From contig JBPOIC010000033.1 in assembly GCA_052034865.1 (NCBI GenBank), forward strand, positions 1-64,000: a DNA stretch of 64,000 nucleotides, written 5' to 3'. This DNA comes from JBPOIC01 sp052034865 (GTDB lineage: Bacteria; UBA10199; JADFYH01). Numbering within the stretch: the stretch's first letter is position 1; each line of letters begins with the position of its first letter. The notes beneath the pieces were generated by a model that saw nothing but the letters and a program-made list of their open reading frames with translations, did not search any database and had not been told where the DNA came from. The position numbers and the translations under genes were made by a program. Below are positions 10,834 through 20,056 of the stretch, one piece after another.

Positions 10834-11487
10834 ATGTCAGATCACGTTCTTGCAGGTGGACACGTTGTCCCCCACCATTTTGATAGCGCGGAGCAGGCCT
10901 ACGAATCCTCCAAACTGGGTGTCTGGATTTTTCTGGTCACTGAAATCCTTTTGTTTGGTGGGCTTTTCGTTGCCTACATTGTTTTCAGGGCCCTTTATCC
11001 CGAGACCTTCCATGCAGCGAGCCTTCACTTAAACAAACAGATGGGAGCGATAAATACGATTGTCCTCATCTGCAGCAGCTTCTCCATGGCGATGGCGGTT
11101 CAAAAAACAAAAGAAAATAAAAACAAGACAGCAGTCTTGCTTTTGTTTTTTACCCTGGTTTGTGCTGCAACCTTCATGTGCGTGAAGTATTTTGAGTACA
11201 GCCATAAAATTCACGATGGACTTTTGCCGGGTGGGCTTTTCATTCATGAGATGAAAGGGGAGTTTCCCAAAGCTCCGCTTTTTTTCTCACTCTATTTCAT
11301 GATGACAGGCCTTCATGGCTTTCATGTCCTGATCGGTATGGGATTGATTGCCTGGGTTCTGATTCGATCCTCACAAAAAAAATATGGCAACGAATATTAC
11401 ACTCCCGTCGAGCTGACTGGAATTTACTGGCACCTGGTGGATCTGGTTTGGATATACCTCTTTCCGCTCCTTTATTTGATTGGATAG
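10834..11487 (+). CDS. coxC: Cytochrome c oxidase subunit III
   Basis: A 217-residue membrane protein with about five hydrophobic helices and the subunit III signatures KLGVWIFLVTEILLFGGLF near the N-terminus, FFSLYFMMTGLHGFHVLIG, and the terminal TGIYWHLVDLVWIYLFPLLY. This is the short, bacterial five-helix form. Subunit III stabilises subunit I and helps sustain proton pumping. AAAGGA precedes the ATG. It lies 50 bases after coxA and 51 before coxD. Confidence 0.95.
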   Translation: MSDHVLAGGHVVPHHFDSAEQAYESSKLGVWIFLVTEILLFGGLFVAYIVFRALYPETFHAASLHLNKQMGAINTIVLICSSFSMAMAVQKTKENKNKTAVLLLFFTLVCAATFMCVKYFEYSHKIHDGLLPGGLFIHEMKGEFPKAPLFFSLYFMMTGLHGFHVLIGMGLIAWVLIRSSQKKYGNEYYTPVELTGIYWHLVDLVWIYLFPLLYLIG

Positions 11488-11538
11488 AATTTCTGATAAC
11501 CTCATGGGGCTTTCAATACGATCCTTAAGGAACAAATT

Positions 11539-12345
11539 ATGAGTCAAAACAGGAAACACGAATTTCATAGTCATTCAAAATCCTATATTGCCGTTTGGAT
11601 TTCATTGATGATTCTGACGCTCATTACTGTCGTGAGTTCGGATATCAATTTTGGCACTTGGAACATTGTTATCGCGATGCTCATTGCTTCGATCAAGGCA
11701 AGTCTGGTCGCGCTTTTCTTTATGCACTTAAAAGACGATAACAAGCTCAACCAGGTTGCATTTGTAACTTCGTTTATTTTTCTAGCCGTCTTTGTCGGCC
11801 TGACTGCGAGCGATCTGTTGACTCGTGGAACTCCTTTGGCCCAGGCCAAAGTGGTTGCCGTGGAGGCGCCCGCTGGAAACCAGGTCCAGCTGATGAAAGA
11901 GCTCAGCCAGGCAACTCCCGAGCTTTTGGCTCACGGTAAAAAAGTTTTTTCAACCCAGTGTGTGGCCTGCCATGGGACAATCGGATTGGGTGACGGTGCC
12001 GCCGCAGCGAGCATGAATCCAAAACCCAGAAATTTCACTGCCTTGGAAGGTTGGAAGAAGGGACGTGCTCCCTCCCAGATTTATAATTCAATTACCAAGG
12101 GCATTGAAAATCCAGGCGGATCTTCAATGCCTGCCTTTGCTTCCTTCCCGCCTAAAGACCGTTGGTCTTTGGCCCATTATGTCAGTTCACTTTCTCCTTC
12201 TCCCGTAGCGGACACCTCTCAAACCCTCGAGACGATTGGAATCAAAGAGGGGGAAGATTTGTCCAATTCCACAGCACAGGCAAATGTTGAAATCCCCATC
12301 AGTTTTGCCATTCAGCGGCTGATTGAAGAAGGAAGGAAAAAATAA
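11539..12345 (+). CDS. coxD: CoxD-type subunit IV fused to a cytochrome c domain
   Basis: A 268-residue two-part protein. Residues about 15-95 contain three hydrophobic helices of the prokaryotic subunit IV family (ASIKASLVALFFMHLKDDNK is typical). A linker of about 40 residues then leads to a class I cytochrome c domain with CVACHGTIGLGDG and a distal-Met segment GGSSMPAFASF. Bacterial CoxD is usually only about 100 residues, so the haem domain is an addition, and it gives the oxidase a second tethered cytochrome besides that on CoxB. No frameshift is seen at the junction, so the fusion appears genuine. A GGA lies upstream of the ATG. Confidence 0.9.
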   Translation: MSQNRKHEFHSHSKSYIAVWISLMILTLITVVSSDINFGTWNIVIAMLIASIKASLVALFFMHLKDDNKLNQVAFVTSFIFLAVFVGLTASDLLTRGTPLAQAKVVAVEAPAGNQVQLMKELSQATPELLAHGKKVFSTQCVACHGTIGLGDGAAAASMNPKPRNFTALEGWKKGRAPSQIYNSITKGIENPGGSSMPAFASFPPKDRWSLAHYVSSLSPSPVADTSQTLETIGIKEGEDLSNSTAQANVEIPISFAIQRLIEEGRKK

Positions 12346-12391
12346 AATTTTTCCTTTTCCCTGATTCATCCGTCTCCGGTTTTTTTTCCGC

Positions 12392-13423
12392 ATGTCCTCA
12401 CGATTGATCCATTGCATGAGTCTGGTAGCTACAACCCTCGCCTTTTGTGTCGTGGTGTTGGGGGCTTATGTGCGCCTTTCCAATGCCGGCCTGGGATGTC
12501 CTGATTGGCCAGGTTGTTATGGGCATTATACACCTCCAGCTCCCGAGCAGGCCCTGGCGCATTCTCCACATTTAATCCTCGAGCCACACAAGGCCTGGAA
12601 GGAAATGACGCATCGTTACCTCGCAGCCTCACTGGGACTTTTGATTTTAAGCCTGGCTCTTGTATCATCCTTTCAAAAGCAGACGGATAAACGCTTTCCT
12701 CGCTGGATGCCCTGGCTTTTGGTGTTGATAGTGATTTTTCAGGCGATGCTTGGACGCTGGACGGTTACTTTGAAACTTCATCCCTTTGTGGTGATGAGTC
12801 ATTTGGTGGGAGGTTTTTCAACCTTTTGTCTTCTCGGATGGATGACGTTCAGGGGAAAGAATTTGTCGCAGCCCATTCCAAATCTCAGAGGGAAAGTGCA
12901 ACTTGGTTTTTTTGTCCTTCTCATTCAGATCCTTTTGGGAGGATGGATGAGTGCGAACTATGCATCCCTTGCCTGTCCTGACTTTCCTACCTGTCAGTCA
13001 CATTGGCTTCCTCCTCTACATTTTAAGGAGGCGTTCAATCTCTGGAGGGATTTCGGACAAAATTATGAAGGAGGAGTTTTGGGGAATGAAGCCCGGGCGA
13101 CCATTCACTATCTGCACCGACTTATGGCAGGCGTTGTTTTTATTTACCTTGGATCTCTCTCAATTCAGATTTTGAGAAAACGCCTCCCTTCACCTGTTTC
13201 GCGGCTTGGCTGGACTCTACTGTTATTGCTTTTGGTGCAGGTTGCCCTAGGAATTTCAAATGTCCTTTTTCAGCTTCCCATCCAGGTTGCCGTTGCCCAC
13301 AACGGGGGTGCTGCCCTGCTGATGTTGACACTAGCAGGGCTCTGGAAATCTGCAGAAATAGAAGATTCAGGATCCTCCCTGCACCTTTTAAAAGGTGCTT
13401 TAACAGGAAATTCTCATGTTTGA
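12392..13423 (+). CDS. ctaA: Haem A synthase (CtaA/COX15)
   Basis: A 343-residue integral membrane protein with eight hydrophobic helices in two pseudo-repeats. Conserved segments are VVVLGAYVRLSNAGLGCPDWP near the N-terminus, EMTHRYLAASLGL, the second-half CPDFPTCQSHW and IHYLHRLMAGVVF. The invariant histidines of the haem sites are in THRY, VMSHLVGG, LHRLMAG and VAHNGGAAL. It oxidises the haem O methyl group to give haem A for CoxA. It overlaps ctaB by eight bases. No clear Shine-Dalgarno sequence precedes the ATG. Confidence 0.95.
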   Translation: MSSRLIHCMSLVATTLAFCVVVLGAYVRLSNAGLGCPDWPGCYGHYTPPAPEQALAHSPHLILEPHKAWKEMTHRYLAASLGLLILSLALVSSFQKQTDKRFPRWMPWLLVLIVIFQAMLGRWTVTLKLHPFVVMSHLVGGFSTFCLLGWMTFRGKNLSQPIPNLRGKVQLGFFVLLIQILLGGWMSANYASLACPDFPTCQSHWLPPLHFKEAFNLWRDFGQNYEGGVLGNEARATIHYLHRLMAGVVFIYLGSLSIQILRKRLPSPVSRLGWTLLLLLLVQVALGISNVLFQLPIQVAVAHNGGAALLMLTLAGLWKSAEIEDSGSSLHLLKGALTGNSHV

Positions 13424-14267
13424 TTATTTGCAGCTCACCAAACCGCGTATCAGTCTTTTGTTTGCCATCACAGGGCTCACTGTCTTGTTGATGGAGCGGG
13501 CGATCATTCAGGACACGTCTCGGATTGTACTTCTTGTAATCGCCATCTTTATGACTGGCGGATCCGCCAATGCCCTCAATCAGTATTTTGAGCGTGATCG
13601 CGACAAGCTCATGGCCCGAACGGCAAAAAAACGCCCTTTGCCCTCCGGAAGAATGAAGCCCTTGCATGCTTTAATTTTCAGTCTCGCTTTGGGAGGTGGG
13701 GGAGTCATGACTCTCTGGTATTTGGGGCATCCGCTAGCTTTTGTTTTTGGCCTGGGCACTATTCTTTTCTACAGCTTTTTTTATACGCTCTATTTAAAAC
13801 CGCGGACGCCCTATAACATTGTGATTGGTGGTGTTCCAGGAGCGATGGGCCCTCTGATTGCGTATGCCGCAATAAAAGGAGGAGTGGGATGGGCGCCTCT
13901 GATTCTCTTTTTGATTGTCTTTTTCTGGACCCCTCCGCATTTCTGGGCCCTGGCACTTTGCTGTAAAGAAGATTACGCCAAGGTGGGAATTCCAATGCTT
14001 CCTTTGGTAGAAGGTGATGCATCCACTCGAAAGCAGATCCTGTATTACTCCTTCACTTTGCTTCCTTTGTCCCTTGCACTTTATTGGATGAAGTCCTTTG
14101 GGCTTTTCTATCTTGTTTCAGCATCTCTTCTAGGCATTCTTTTCATTTTAGGCGCGATCCATTTGAATTTGCAAAAAACCATTCGGAGTTATTGGCAATT
14201 TTTTGGTTATTCGATTCTTTATTTGCTGCTACTTTTTGTTTCGATGATGGTGGACACCTTGTTGTAA
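13416..14267 (+). CDS. ctaB: Protohaem IX farnesyltransferase (haem O synthase)
   Basis: A 283-residue UbiA-family membrane prenyltransferase. The first Asp-rich substrate motif is seen as NQYFERDRDKLMART (N-x3-D-x3-D pattern) and the second loop as CCKEDYAKVGIPMLPLVEGD. It converts haem B to haem O, the step before CtaA. AGGA lies upstream of ATG 13416, inside the end of ctaA, so the two genes are coupled. It is the last gene of the respiratory block. The reading frame stays open for 57 codons beyond its TAA, noted separately. Confidence 0.95.
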   Translation: MFDYLQLTKPRISLLFAITGLTVLLMERAIIQDTSRIVLLVIAIFMTGGSANALNQYFERDRDKLMARTAKKRPLPSGRMKPLHALIFSLALGGGGVMTLWYLGHPLAFVFGLGTILFYSFFYTLYLKPRTPYNIVIGGVPGAMGPLIAYAAIKGGVGWAPLILFLIVFFWTPPHFWALALCCKEDYAKVGIPMLPLVEGDASTRKQILYYSFTLLPLSLALYWMKSFGLFYLVSASLLGILFILGAIHLNLQKTIRSYWQFFGYSILYLLLLFVSMMVDTLL

Positions 14268-14638
14268 GAGGGCGGGTTTCAGAATGAAGAAATAAACTTA
14301 AAAAAGAAAACGTTCACTTCCCATAAAATCTGTTTGCTTCAGAATAAACTCCAGGAAATTCTACAAAAACATCCGGATACATATCGTGATAATGTCTGGC
14401 AGGCGTTACTTTTACCTCAACTAAAACTGTTGATCGATTGAGAAGGGTTTTGACCTGCGGCCGAAAATTTAATTTTTACAAAGCACTAAACTGAGTTTCC
14501 TGGGAAACTCATTCCTGCTTGCAAAGAATTTTACTGACTCCCCTTCCTTCTATTTTAATTCCCCACAAAAATCAGATCATTCCTTCTGAGATTGGGTGCG
14601 AATTTAAGCTTTTAAAAGAATGAAGAATATCCAATCAT
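14268..14638. other. Intergenic stretch between ctaB and dnaK with a small frame remnant and a hairpin
   Basis: No gene is called here. Directly after the ctaB stop, in the same frame, 57 sense codons run to a TGA at 14439-14441. The later part reads like protein (LQEILQKHPDTYRDNVW) but has no ATG; the only nearby start would be TTG at 14334. It may be a decayed gene end. Further on, TGAGTTTC (14492-14499) and GAAACTCA (14504-14511) make a hairpin without a T run, possibly part of the ctaB message end. Confidence 0.4.
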
Positions 14639-14669
14639 AAAAAAAGGGACGGTTGAATCAACCGTCCCT
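14639..14669 (-). terminator. Rho-independent terminator of dnaK
   Basis: Arms 14645-14654 (AGGGACGGTT) and 14660-14669 (AACCGTCCCT) are perfectly complementary around a 5-base loop. On the minus strand the stem is followed by seven T residues. It sits 40 bases beyond the dnaK stop. Confidence 0.93.
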
Positions 14670-14708
14670 GATATCAGGATTTTCACATTGTAATGTCGCT
14701 TGCCGGGC

Positions 14709-16622
14709 TTATTCTTTTGATTCTGTAAACTCCGCATCCACTACATTATCCTGCTTTTTCTCTTCCTGTTTGGGGGCTTCACCCGAAGCTCCCGCTTCTG
14801 GTTGTGGACCTTGAGCGCCAGCGGCCTTGTAAAGGACTTCGGCCATTTTATGAGAGACTTGAGTGAGAGCTTCAGAGTCGGCCTTGATGCGATCTATGTT
14901 TCCTGATTCAATCGATTTTTTCAAGGTCTCCACGGCTTCTTCTACCTTCTTGGCTTCATCCGCAGGAATCTTGTCTTTGTTTTCCTTCAAAAGTTTTTCG
15001 GTTGAATAAACCATCGAATCGGCCTGGTTGCGCACTTCGATTTCTTCACGTTTTTTCTTATCTTCGGCCTCATGCGACTGGGCTTCTTTCACCAGCTTGT
15101 CGATGTCATCCTTGGAAAGCCCGCTGCTGGCGGTAATCGTAATGTGCTGCTCTTTGTTGGTCGCTTTGTCTTTGGCGTGAACATTCACAATTCCGTTTGC
15201 ATCAATGTCGAAGGCGACTTCAACCTGCGGAATGCCACGCGGTGCGGGGGGAATTCCGTCGAGAATAAAACGTCCGAGGGTTCTGTTGTCGCGGGCCATC
15301 TCACGCTCACCCTGAAGAACATGCACTTCAACACTCGTTTGTGAATCGGCGGCAGTTGAGAAGACCTGGGATTTTCTCGTTGGGATCGTGGTGTTGCGTT
15401 CAATGATTTTCGTCATCACACCGCCCAGGGTTTCGATTCCTAAAGAAAGGGGAGTGACATCGAGCAGGAGCATGTCTTTGACTTCTCCTGTAAGAACGCC
15501 CGCCTGCACGGCTGCGCCCGCGGCGACGACTTCATCGGGATTCACACCCATGTGCGGATCTTTTCCGAAGAATTTTTTTACCTCTTCACGAATGCGAGGC
15601 ATGCGTGTCTGTCCACCGACAAGAATAACCTCGTTGATCTCGTTTGCGCTCTTTTTGGCATCGCTCAAAGCCTTCCTGACGGGCTCGAAAGATTTCGAAA
15701 TCAGCTCTTCGCACAGGGCTTCCAGCTTGGCACGGGTGAGCTTGATGTTCATGTGCTTGGGCCCTGAGGCGTCGGCGGTTAAGAAGGGGAGGTTGATTTC
15801 AGTTTCTAGGGCACTGGAAAGCTCGATCTTGGCCTTTTCGCCGGCTTCTTTCAAACGCTGAAGGACCATACGATCTTTGCTGACGTCGATACCCTGATCT
15901 TTTTTGAATTCCGAAATCAGATAGTCGATGATTTTCTGATCGATGTTGTCACCTCCCAGGTGGGTATCTCCGTTGGTTGAAATCACCTCGACGACGTTTT
16001 CTCCCACTTCCAGAATCGAGATATCGAAGGTTCCGCCCCCGAAGTCATAAACCGCGACGATTTCATTTGTCTTTTTATCTAATCCATAAGCTAGGGCGGC
16101 GGCAGTCGGTTCGTTAACGATGCGTTTGACATCGAGTCCTGCGATCTTTCCGGCGTCTTTGGTTGCCTGGCGTTGCGAATCGTTAAAATAGGCCGGAACA
16201 GTGATGACAGCCTCGGTGACTTTTTCACCCAGGTAATCTTCGGCGGCCTGTTTCAGTTTCATTAGAACCCGGGCCGAGATCTCAGGCGGAGAATAGGATT
16301 TTCCCTGAATTTCGATTTGGGCATCGCCATTGGAAGCCTTGACAACCTTGAAAGGAACCATCTTGCTTTCTTCCGAAACCTCATCGTAGCGACGTCCGAT
16401 AAAGCGCTTGGCAGAAAATACAGTGTTTTCGGGATTGGTTACGGCCTGTCGTTTAGCAACCTGACCGACGAGAATTTCGCCATCTTTGGTGAAGGCGACA
16501 ATGGAAGGAGTTGTGCGGGCACCTTCCTGGTTGGCTATGACTTTCGGCTCCCCACCTTCCATAATTGCGACGCAGGAGTTGGTGGTACCCAGGTCAATGC
16601 CGATCATTTTCGATTTTGCCAT
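14709..16622 (-). CDS. dnaK: Hsp70 chaperone DnaK
   Basis: A 637-residue Hsp70. The ATPase domain begins [20 protein letters not shown] and shows the phosphate and adenosine motifs [15 protein letters not shown] and [18 protein letters not shown]. The substrate domain contains [17 protein letters not shown], and the C-terminal lid ends in an acidic [13 protein letters not shown] tail. It refolds proteins in an ATP cycle stimulated by DnaJ, encoded divergently, and GrpE, which is not in the window. The start at 16622 matches the universal [14 protein letters not shown] N-terminus and has AAAGG upstream; 23 further in-frame codons are not supported. A promoter-like sequence lies about 100 bases upstream and a strong terminator follows. 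Confidence 0.98.
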   Translation of the reverse strand: MAKSKMIGIDLGTTNSCVAIMEGGEPKVIANQEGARTTPSIVAFTKDGEILVGQVAKRQAVTNPENTVFSAKRFIGRRYDEVSEESKMVPFKVVKASNGDAQIEIQGKSYSPPEISARVLMKLKQAAEDYLGEKVTEAVITVPAYFNDSQRQATKDAGKIAGLDVKRIVNEPTAAALAYGLDKKTNEIVAVYDFGGGTFDISILEVGENVVEVISTNGDTHLGGDNIDQKIIDYLISEFKKDQGIDVSKDRMVLQRLKEAGEKAKIELSSALETEINLPFLTADASGPKHMNIKLTRAKLEALCEELISKSFEPVRKALSDAKKSANEINEVILVGGQTRMPRIREEVKKFFGKDPHMGVNPDEVVAAGAAVQAGVLTGEVKDMLLLDVTPLSLGIETLGGVMTKIIERNTTIPTRKSQVFSTAADSQTSVEVHVLQGEREMARDNRTLGRFILDGIPPAPRGIPQVEVAFDIDANGIVNVHAKDKATNKEQHITITASSGLSKDDIDKLVKEAQSHEAEDKKKREEIEVRNQADSMVYSTEKLLKENKDKIPADEAKKVEEAVETLKKSIESGNIDRIKADSEALTQVSHKMAEVLYKAAGAQGPQPEAGASGEAPKQEEKKQDNVVDAEFTESKE

Positions 16623-16725
16623 ATAAAAACCTTTCATCTGATGAAGTGAAATGAAGTTCTGCGCCTTATAAGGAGGGGATTTGAAAAACACCCTCCTGAT
16701 CTAGCTTTCCTTTAAGAACGCGGTT

Positions 16726-16753
16726 GATATAAGTCGCTCAAAATCAATGTCAA
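16726..16753 (-). promoter_or_regulatory. Candidate dnaK promoter
   Basis: On the minus strand TTGACA (16753-16748) and TATATC (16731-16726) are separated by 16 bases, a reasonable housekeeping-sigma promoter. Slightly upstream is CTTGAA followed by CCCCCAA, which loosely recalls a heat-shock sigma-32 site but with only about 11 bases between elements. No CIRCE (TTAGCACTC/GAGTGCTAA) operator is seen, so HrcA control at this site is unlikely. Confidence 0.4.
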
Positions 16754-16929
16754 GGTTGGGGGAGTTAAAAATTTCAAGAAGCTCAAAGAGATCAAAACAT
16801 TCTCATAGTTACTTGAGATTCGTTATTTTTTCTGATCTTGATCTCTAAATGGCTGGGGTTGACAGTATAAGATTCGTGGTCATCTTAGAATCTTTTGAAT
16901 TCATCCTAAAATGAGATTTCAGGAGAGCT

Positions 16930-18075
16930 ATGTCTCAAAAAGTCGATTATTACGAAGTATTGAGTCTTTCCCGCACAGCAAGCGCAGAGGAAATCAAAAA
17001 GGCCTATCGTCAGGCAGCGCTCCGTCATCATCCCGATAAAAATCCTGGCAATCGTGAGGCAGAGGATATGTTCAAGCAGGCCTCGGAGGCCTACGAGGTT
17101 TTGTCCGATCCCCACAAACGGGAACGTTACGATCGCTATGGTCACGCGGGGCTTTCGGGGAGTGATTTTCATCCCTTTACCAATGTGGAAGATGTGTTTT
17201 CTTCGTTTGGTGATCTCTTTGAAGATTTTTTTGGAATGGGTGGATTTGGTGGCCGTAGCCGTTCGGGTGGACGTCGGGCCCGTAGGGGCGATGATCTCGC
17301 CTATGAACACTCGATCGAATTTGCCGAGGCCTACAAAGGTTGTGAGCACGAAATCAAGGTGAACAAAGAAGCCCTGTGTGAAGAATGCCAGGGGTTGGGT
17401 CATCCGCCCAGTGCCAAGCCTTCAAGCTGTCAGCAATGTCATGGACGCGGGCAGATTTTGCAATCTCAGGGATTTTTTACCGTCTCCTCGACCTGTCCTA
17501 TCTGTCGGGGTTCCGGAACTTTCGTGAAGGTTCTTTGCAAGGAATGTCAGGGGCGGGGACGGGTACAAAAAGAAAAGAAACTCATGGTCAAGGTTCCGGC
17601 CGGAATTGATCAGGGGAATCGGATGATTTTGAAAGGCGAAGGAAGTCCGGGTTTTGACGGAGGACCTGCGGGTGATCTGTACGTCGTCATCCATGTTAAA
17701 TCCCATCCTACGTTTCAGCGCGATGGTCTCGATGTTTGGATGGATCTTCCCATTTCTTTTGTACAGGCGAGTTTGGGGACCAAATTCACCGTTCCAACTT
17801 TGGACGGAGAAGAAGAGATAGAGATTCCCCATGGAATCGATTCGGGAGACACCATCACCCTTGAAGGAAAAGGTTTTTCTGAAATTCGGGGACGTAAACG
17901 CGGCGCACAGATTCTTCAGATTCACGTCAAAACTCCAAAGCATCTGAATGCTCGCCAAAAGGAGCTGCTCCAGGAGTTTGCAGAGGTATCGGGCGAACAC
18001 AATCTTTCGGAAGAGAATGAAGGTAAAAAAGAAAAGGGCGAGAAAAAGAAAAAGAGAAAGTTTTGGGGACTTTAA
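16930..18075 (+). CDS. dnaJ: Hsp40 co-chaperone DnaJ
   Basis: A 381-residue type I DnaJ. The J domain has [20 protein letters not shown] and the HPD tripeptide in [10 protein letters not shown] short Gly/Phe-rich segment ([17 protein letters not shown]) follows, then four zinc-binding repeats: [24 protein letters not shown] and CKECQGRG. The C-terminal substrate-binding domain follows, and the protein ends in a Lys/Glu-rich tail (about 20 residues) longer than usual. It delivers substrates to DnaK and stimulates its ATPase. AGGAG precedes the ATG. A TTGACA at 16859-16864 could be its -35 element, but no good -10 is spaced from it. Confidence 0.96.
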   Translation: MSQKVDYYEVLSLSRTASAEEIKKAYRQAALRHHPDKNPGNREAEDMFKQASEAYEVLSDPHKRERYDRYGHAGLSGSDFHPFTNVEDVFSSFGDLFEDFFGMGGFGGRSRSGGRRARRGDDLAYEHSIEFAEAYKGCEHEIKVNKEALCEECQGLGHPPSAKPSSCQQCHGRGQILQSQGFFTVSSTCPICRGSGTFVKVLCKECQGRGRVQKEKKLMVKVPAGIDQGNRMILKGEGSPGFDGGPAGDLYVVIHVKSHPTFQRDGLDVWMDLPISFVQASLGTKFTVPTLDGEEEIEIPHGIDSGDTITLEGKGFSEIRGRKRGAQILQIHVKTPKHLNARQKELLQEFAEVSGEHNLSEENEGKKEKGEKKKKRKFWGL

Positions 18076-18124
18076 AAATTTTCAGTGAGAATGCGATCCA
18101 TTTTCTTTCCTGAAAGGAACCAGC

Positions 18125-19111
18125 ATGCAAAAAACCGTGCAAGAAGTAACGGAAACCGTTCAAAAACTGCATCCCATCACCACGAATATTTTTGAGGAAA
18201 TGGGGAAAGTGGTCGTGGGCCAGCGGTATCTGCTTGAACGTTTAATCCTGGGGCTTATTCTCGAAGGTCACATCCTCGTCGAAGGTGTTCCGGGCCTTGC
18301 CAAAACCACGGCAGTCAAGACCCTGGCTCAGCTCATGAAAGTGGGCTTTAAAAGAATTCAGTTTACGCCCGATTTGCTTCCTGCCGATCTGATTGGTACC
18401 CAGATTTACAATCCCAAAACCCAGGAGTTTGGAGTCAAAAAAGGTCCCATCTTTTCAAACATCCTGCTCGCGGATGAAATCAATCGCGCACCCGCAAAGG
18501 TTCAGAGCGCTCTGCTTGAAGCAATGCAGGAAAAACAGGTCACGATTGGTGAAGAAACTTTCCCGCTTGCCCGACCTTTCATTGTTCTTGCGACTCAAAA
18601 TCCGATTGAGCAGGAAGGAACCTATCCTTTGCCCGAAGCACAGGTGGATCGCTTCATGCTCAAACTCCAGGTAACTTATCCCACTCCCGGTGAAGAAGCA
18701 GCAATCATCGAACGAATCAATTCAGAAAGCCTCCCGGAGCTTAAACCTGTGATTGGTCCTGAACACCTGATGGCCATGCGAGAAGTTGTCCAGCAGATTT
18801 ATATGGATCCCAAAATCAAGGATTACATTGTCAAAATAATCTTTGCCACGCGCGATCCCAAATCCTTGAATCTGGGCCTTGAGCGCTATATCCAGTTTGG
18901 CGCTTCCCCGCGTGCTTCCATTTTTCTCTATCAGGTTTCCAAGGCCCATGCGTTTTTGCAGGGCAGGGGCTATGTCACTCCACAGGATGTCAAAACCATC
19001 GGGTTCGATGTGCTTCGCCACCGCATCATCACAACGTATGAAGCGGAGGCCGAAGGATTAAACACCGATCAAATCATTCAAAAACTTTTTGATCATATCG
19101 AAGTGCCTTAA
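18125..19111 (+). CDS. MoxR-family AAA+ ATPase
   Basis: A 328-residue AAA+ protein. Walker A is EGVPGLAKTTAVK (the Leu-Ala variant common in MoxR proteins), Walker B is ILLADEINRAPAKVQSALLE, sensor 1 is VLATQNPIEQEGTYPLPEAQ, and the arginine-finger region is VDRFML. MoxR ATPases act with von Willebrand A proteins as chaperones for metal or complex assembly, and here the gene heads a row of DUF58 and Bat genes. AGGA lies upstream of ATG 18125. It follows dnaJ by 49 bases, so it could share dnaJ transcripts. Confidence 0.95.
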   Translation: MQKTVQEVTETVQKLHPITTNIFEEMGKVVVGQRYLLERLILGLILEGHILVEGVPGLAKTTAVKTLAQLMKVGFKRIQFTPDLLPADLIGTQIYNPKTQEFGVKKGPIFSNILLADEINRAPAKVQSALLEAMQEKQVTIGEETFPLARPFIVLATQNPIEQEGTYPLPEAQVDRFMLKLQVTYPTPGEEAAIIERINSESLPELKPVIGPEHLMAMREVVQQIYMDPKIKDYIVKIIFATRDPKSLNLGLERYIQFGASPRASIFLYQVSKAHAFLQGRGYVTPQDVKTIGFDVLRHRIITTYEAEAEGLNTDQIIQKLFDHIEVP

Positions 19112-19168
19112 ACTCGCAAGTCGCGTTTCTTTCAAACCTCTCTAAATTCTTTGAGAGGAAGGATCAAA

Positions 19169-20044
19169 ATGATCTCCAAAGACCTGCTTCAGAAAATTCG
19201 TGAAATCGATATCAAGAGCCGCTTCTTGGCAAATGAGGTTTTTGCGGGTGAGTACGAGAGTGCATTTCGCGGGCGCGGGATGGAGTTCGAAGAAGTGCGT
19301 GAATATCAGATTGGCGATGAGATTCGTTCGATCGACTGGAATGTCACCGCACGCATGGGCACGCCTTACGTGAAGGTGTTTCGCGAAGAAAGAGAGCTCT
19401 CTGTTGTGTTTTTGGTCGATGCCTCGGCCTCGCTCGATTTCGGATCGCGACTCAAGTTCAAGCGTGAGGTCGCTGCCGAGGTTGCCGCCCTGCTTGCGTA
19501 TGCGGCGACCCGCAGTAACGATAAGGTCGGGTTGATTACCTTTACCGATCATGTCGAAAAATACATCCCTCCCAAAAAAGGGAGCGCCCATGTCTGGCAG
19601 GTCATTCGCGAAATTTTAAGTTTTCAGCCCCGATCCACCAAAACCAATCTCCAGGGGGCCCTCGAGTTTTTGGTGCGTGTGCTTCCAAGAAGATCGGTGT
19701 GTTTTCTGCTTTCCGATTTTATCGCGCCTGATTTTTCGAAAGGGTTGGGGGTCGCTACTCGTCGCCATGATTTGATTGCGATGAAAATTTCCGATCCTCT
19801 GGAGTACGAAATTCCATCGGTGGGATGGGTTCATTTAAACGATGCCGAAACCGGTGAAGAAAAATGGATCGATACAGACAGTGTCTCTTTTCAAACCAGT
19901 TTCAAAACCCTGCAGCAAGATCAAAAAGAAAAACTTCAGGGACTTTTGAACTCGCTGGGTGTCGATACCTGTTTCATCGAAACCCATCAGGATTACGTCA
20001 GCCCCCTGATGAAACTTTTTAAGAAACGAGAAGCGCGGCTTTAA
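19169..20044 (+). CDS. DUF58 domain protein (VWA-like partner of MoxR)
   Basis: A 291-residue soluble protein of the DUF58 family. The family box RGRGMEFEEVREYQIGDEIR followed by SIDWNVTARM is clear, and a von Willebrand A-like core begins SVVFLVDASASLDFGS, where the first MIDAS motif is DASAS. Its role is inferred to be as the MoxR partner in assembly or quality control of envelope or redox proteins. ATG 19169 was chosen because AGAGGAAGGA lies five bases upstream; the TTG at 19151 is within that purine run and is unlikely. It lies 57 bases after moxR. Confidence 0.92.
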   Translation: MISKDLLQKIREIDIKSRFLANEVFAGEYESAFRGRGMEFEEVREYQIGDEIRSIDWNVTARMGTPYVKVFREERELSVVFLVDASASLDFGSRLKFKREVAAEVAALLAYAATRSNDKVGLITFTDHVEKYIPPKKGSAHVWQVIREILSFQPRSTKTNLQGALEFLVRVLPRRSVCFLLSDFIAPDFSKGLGVATRRHDLIAMKISDPLEYEIPSVGWVHLNDAETGEEKWIDTDSVSFQTSFKTLQQDQKEKLQGLLNSLGVDTCFIETHQDYVSPLMKLFKKREARL

Positions 20045-20056
20045 AAGATTTTCAGA

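Noticed and set aside
15388..15861. Long open frame opposite dnaK (157 codons)
   Set aside because: It lies wholly inside dnaK on the other strand; its composition is that of reversed dnaK codons, and no ribosome site or homology is seen.
16859..16891. TTGACA upstream of dnaJ as a promoter
   Set aside because: The nearest good -10 (TAGAAT) is 21 bases away, too far for a confident call.
16692..16929. Search for CIRCE and a sigma-32 promoter at dnaK/dnaJ
   Set aside because: No TTAGCACTC/GAGTGCTAA dyad; the CTTGAA...CCCCCAA pair is too closely spaced.
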